Assembly (NCBI GenBank): GCA_038380435.1
Contig: JAWZYU010000752.1
Coordinates: 1 to 64,000 of the forward strand
Source: Ryuthela nishihirai
Lineage: Eukaryota > Arthropoda > Arachnida > Araneae > Heptathelidae
DNA length: 64,000 nucleotides
Direction of reading: 5' to 3'
Positions within the stretch are counted from its first letter, which is position 1; every line of letters begins with the position of its first letter. This document shows, piece after piece, positions 63,680 to 64,000 of this stretch. A program made the position numbers and the translations under genes. The notes under the pieces were generated by a model that saw only the letters and a list, made by a program, of their open reading frames with translations, was not told the origin of the DNA and searched no databases.

Positions 63680-64000
63680 AACGAGTTGTACCTAAGAGTT
63701 CGCGAGTTGTACCTAGAGTCCTCTAGTTGTGTCTAAAGAATCCGGTAGTTGTGCCTAAAGAGTCCTCCAGTTGTGCCTAAAGGGTCCGCTAGTTGTGCCC
63801 AAAGAGTCCGCTAGTTGTGCCTAAAGAGTCCGCTAGTTGTGTCCAAATAGTCCGATAGTTGTGTCTAAAGAGTCCGCTAGTTGTGACCAAAGAGTCCGAT
63901 AGTTGTGTCTAAAGAGTCCGCTAGTTGTGTCTAAAGAGTCCTCCAGTTGTGCCCAAAGAGTCCGCTAGTTGTGCCTAAAGAGTCCTCCAGTTGTGCCTAA
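63680..64000. repeat. 22 bp tandem array running off the window
   Basis: Unit CTAGTTGTGCCTAAAGAGTC plus CG, about 14 copies with C/T variation (GTGCCTAAA, GTGTCTAAA, GTGCCCAAA, and GTCCGCT versus GTCCTCC). Still ongoing at position 64000. Confidence 0.93.

Overview
This is a repeat-dense window from an animal nuclear genome, most likely an invertebrate and probably an arthropod. That placement is inference: it rests on tRNA-derived SINEs, Tc1/mariner elements, a Polinton/Maverick-type DNA polymerase B relic and LINE reverse-transcriptase relics, with no operons or prokaryotic gene structure. I recognise no intact host protein-coding gene. Every recognisable coding segment is a broken transposon gene: a Tc1-like transposase (1.8-2.5 kb), a Tc1-like transposase tail (22.2-22.4 kb), two oppositely oriented copies of a Polinton-type polB (14.9-17.6 kb and 20.6-22.2 kb) and LINE reverse-transcriptase fragments (6.3, 10.9 and 61.0-61.9 kb).

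The dominant dispersed element is a roughly 380-410 bp SINE, called SINE-A here. Its head resembles elongator tRNA-Met, its body is a highly conserved non-tRNA core, and its 3' end is CAACC-rich instead of poly(A). At least 20 good copies in both orientations lie in the window, with many older fragments. At least 14 have readable 9-16 bp target-site duplications, so the family has been active recently. Two rarer tRNA-headed families (SINE-B and SINE-C), a strongly palindromic TA-flanked MITE (MITE-P) and a 99 bp TA-flanked MITE are also present. Many short predicted reading frames in the window are simply translations of SINE-A.

The second major component is tandem DNA. At least eleven arrays with different periods (69, 44, 28/56, 38, 39, 33, 74, 31, 60, 22 and about 32 bp) occupy roughly a fifth of the window. 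The largest are a 60 bp satellite (52.8-57.2 kb, with a decayed flank from 51.5 kb) and a 74 bp satellite (41.8-44.9 kb). The 60 bp array is open on both strands for about 4.4 kb only because its period is 20 codons and its units are young.

Layout: 0-3.9 kb SINE-A, Tc1 relic and 69 bp array; 4-6.3 kb single-copy-looking CpG- and purine-rich DNA; 6.3-13.3 kb nested SINEs, LINE tails and a 557 bp tandem element; 14-23 kb an inverted, partly duplicated Polinton relic framed by an 11.5/22.4 kb inverted duplication; 24.5-25.6 kb 56 bp array and a palindromic MITE; 26-28 kb single-copy-looking DNA; 28-37.6 kb SINEs, MITEs and related minisatellites; 38-41.8 kb mostly single-copy-looking DNA; 41.8-46.3 kb arrays; 47.5-49.1 kb single-copy-looking DNA with a possible promoter; 49-57.2 kb SINE cluster and satellite; 57.2-64 kb mixed single-copy-looking DNA, LINE relic, SINEs, MITE and an array running off the end. 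Nested insertions, shared stop codons and filled/empty sites allow a relative chronology to be read.
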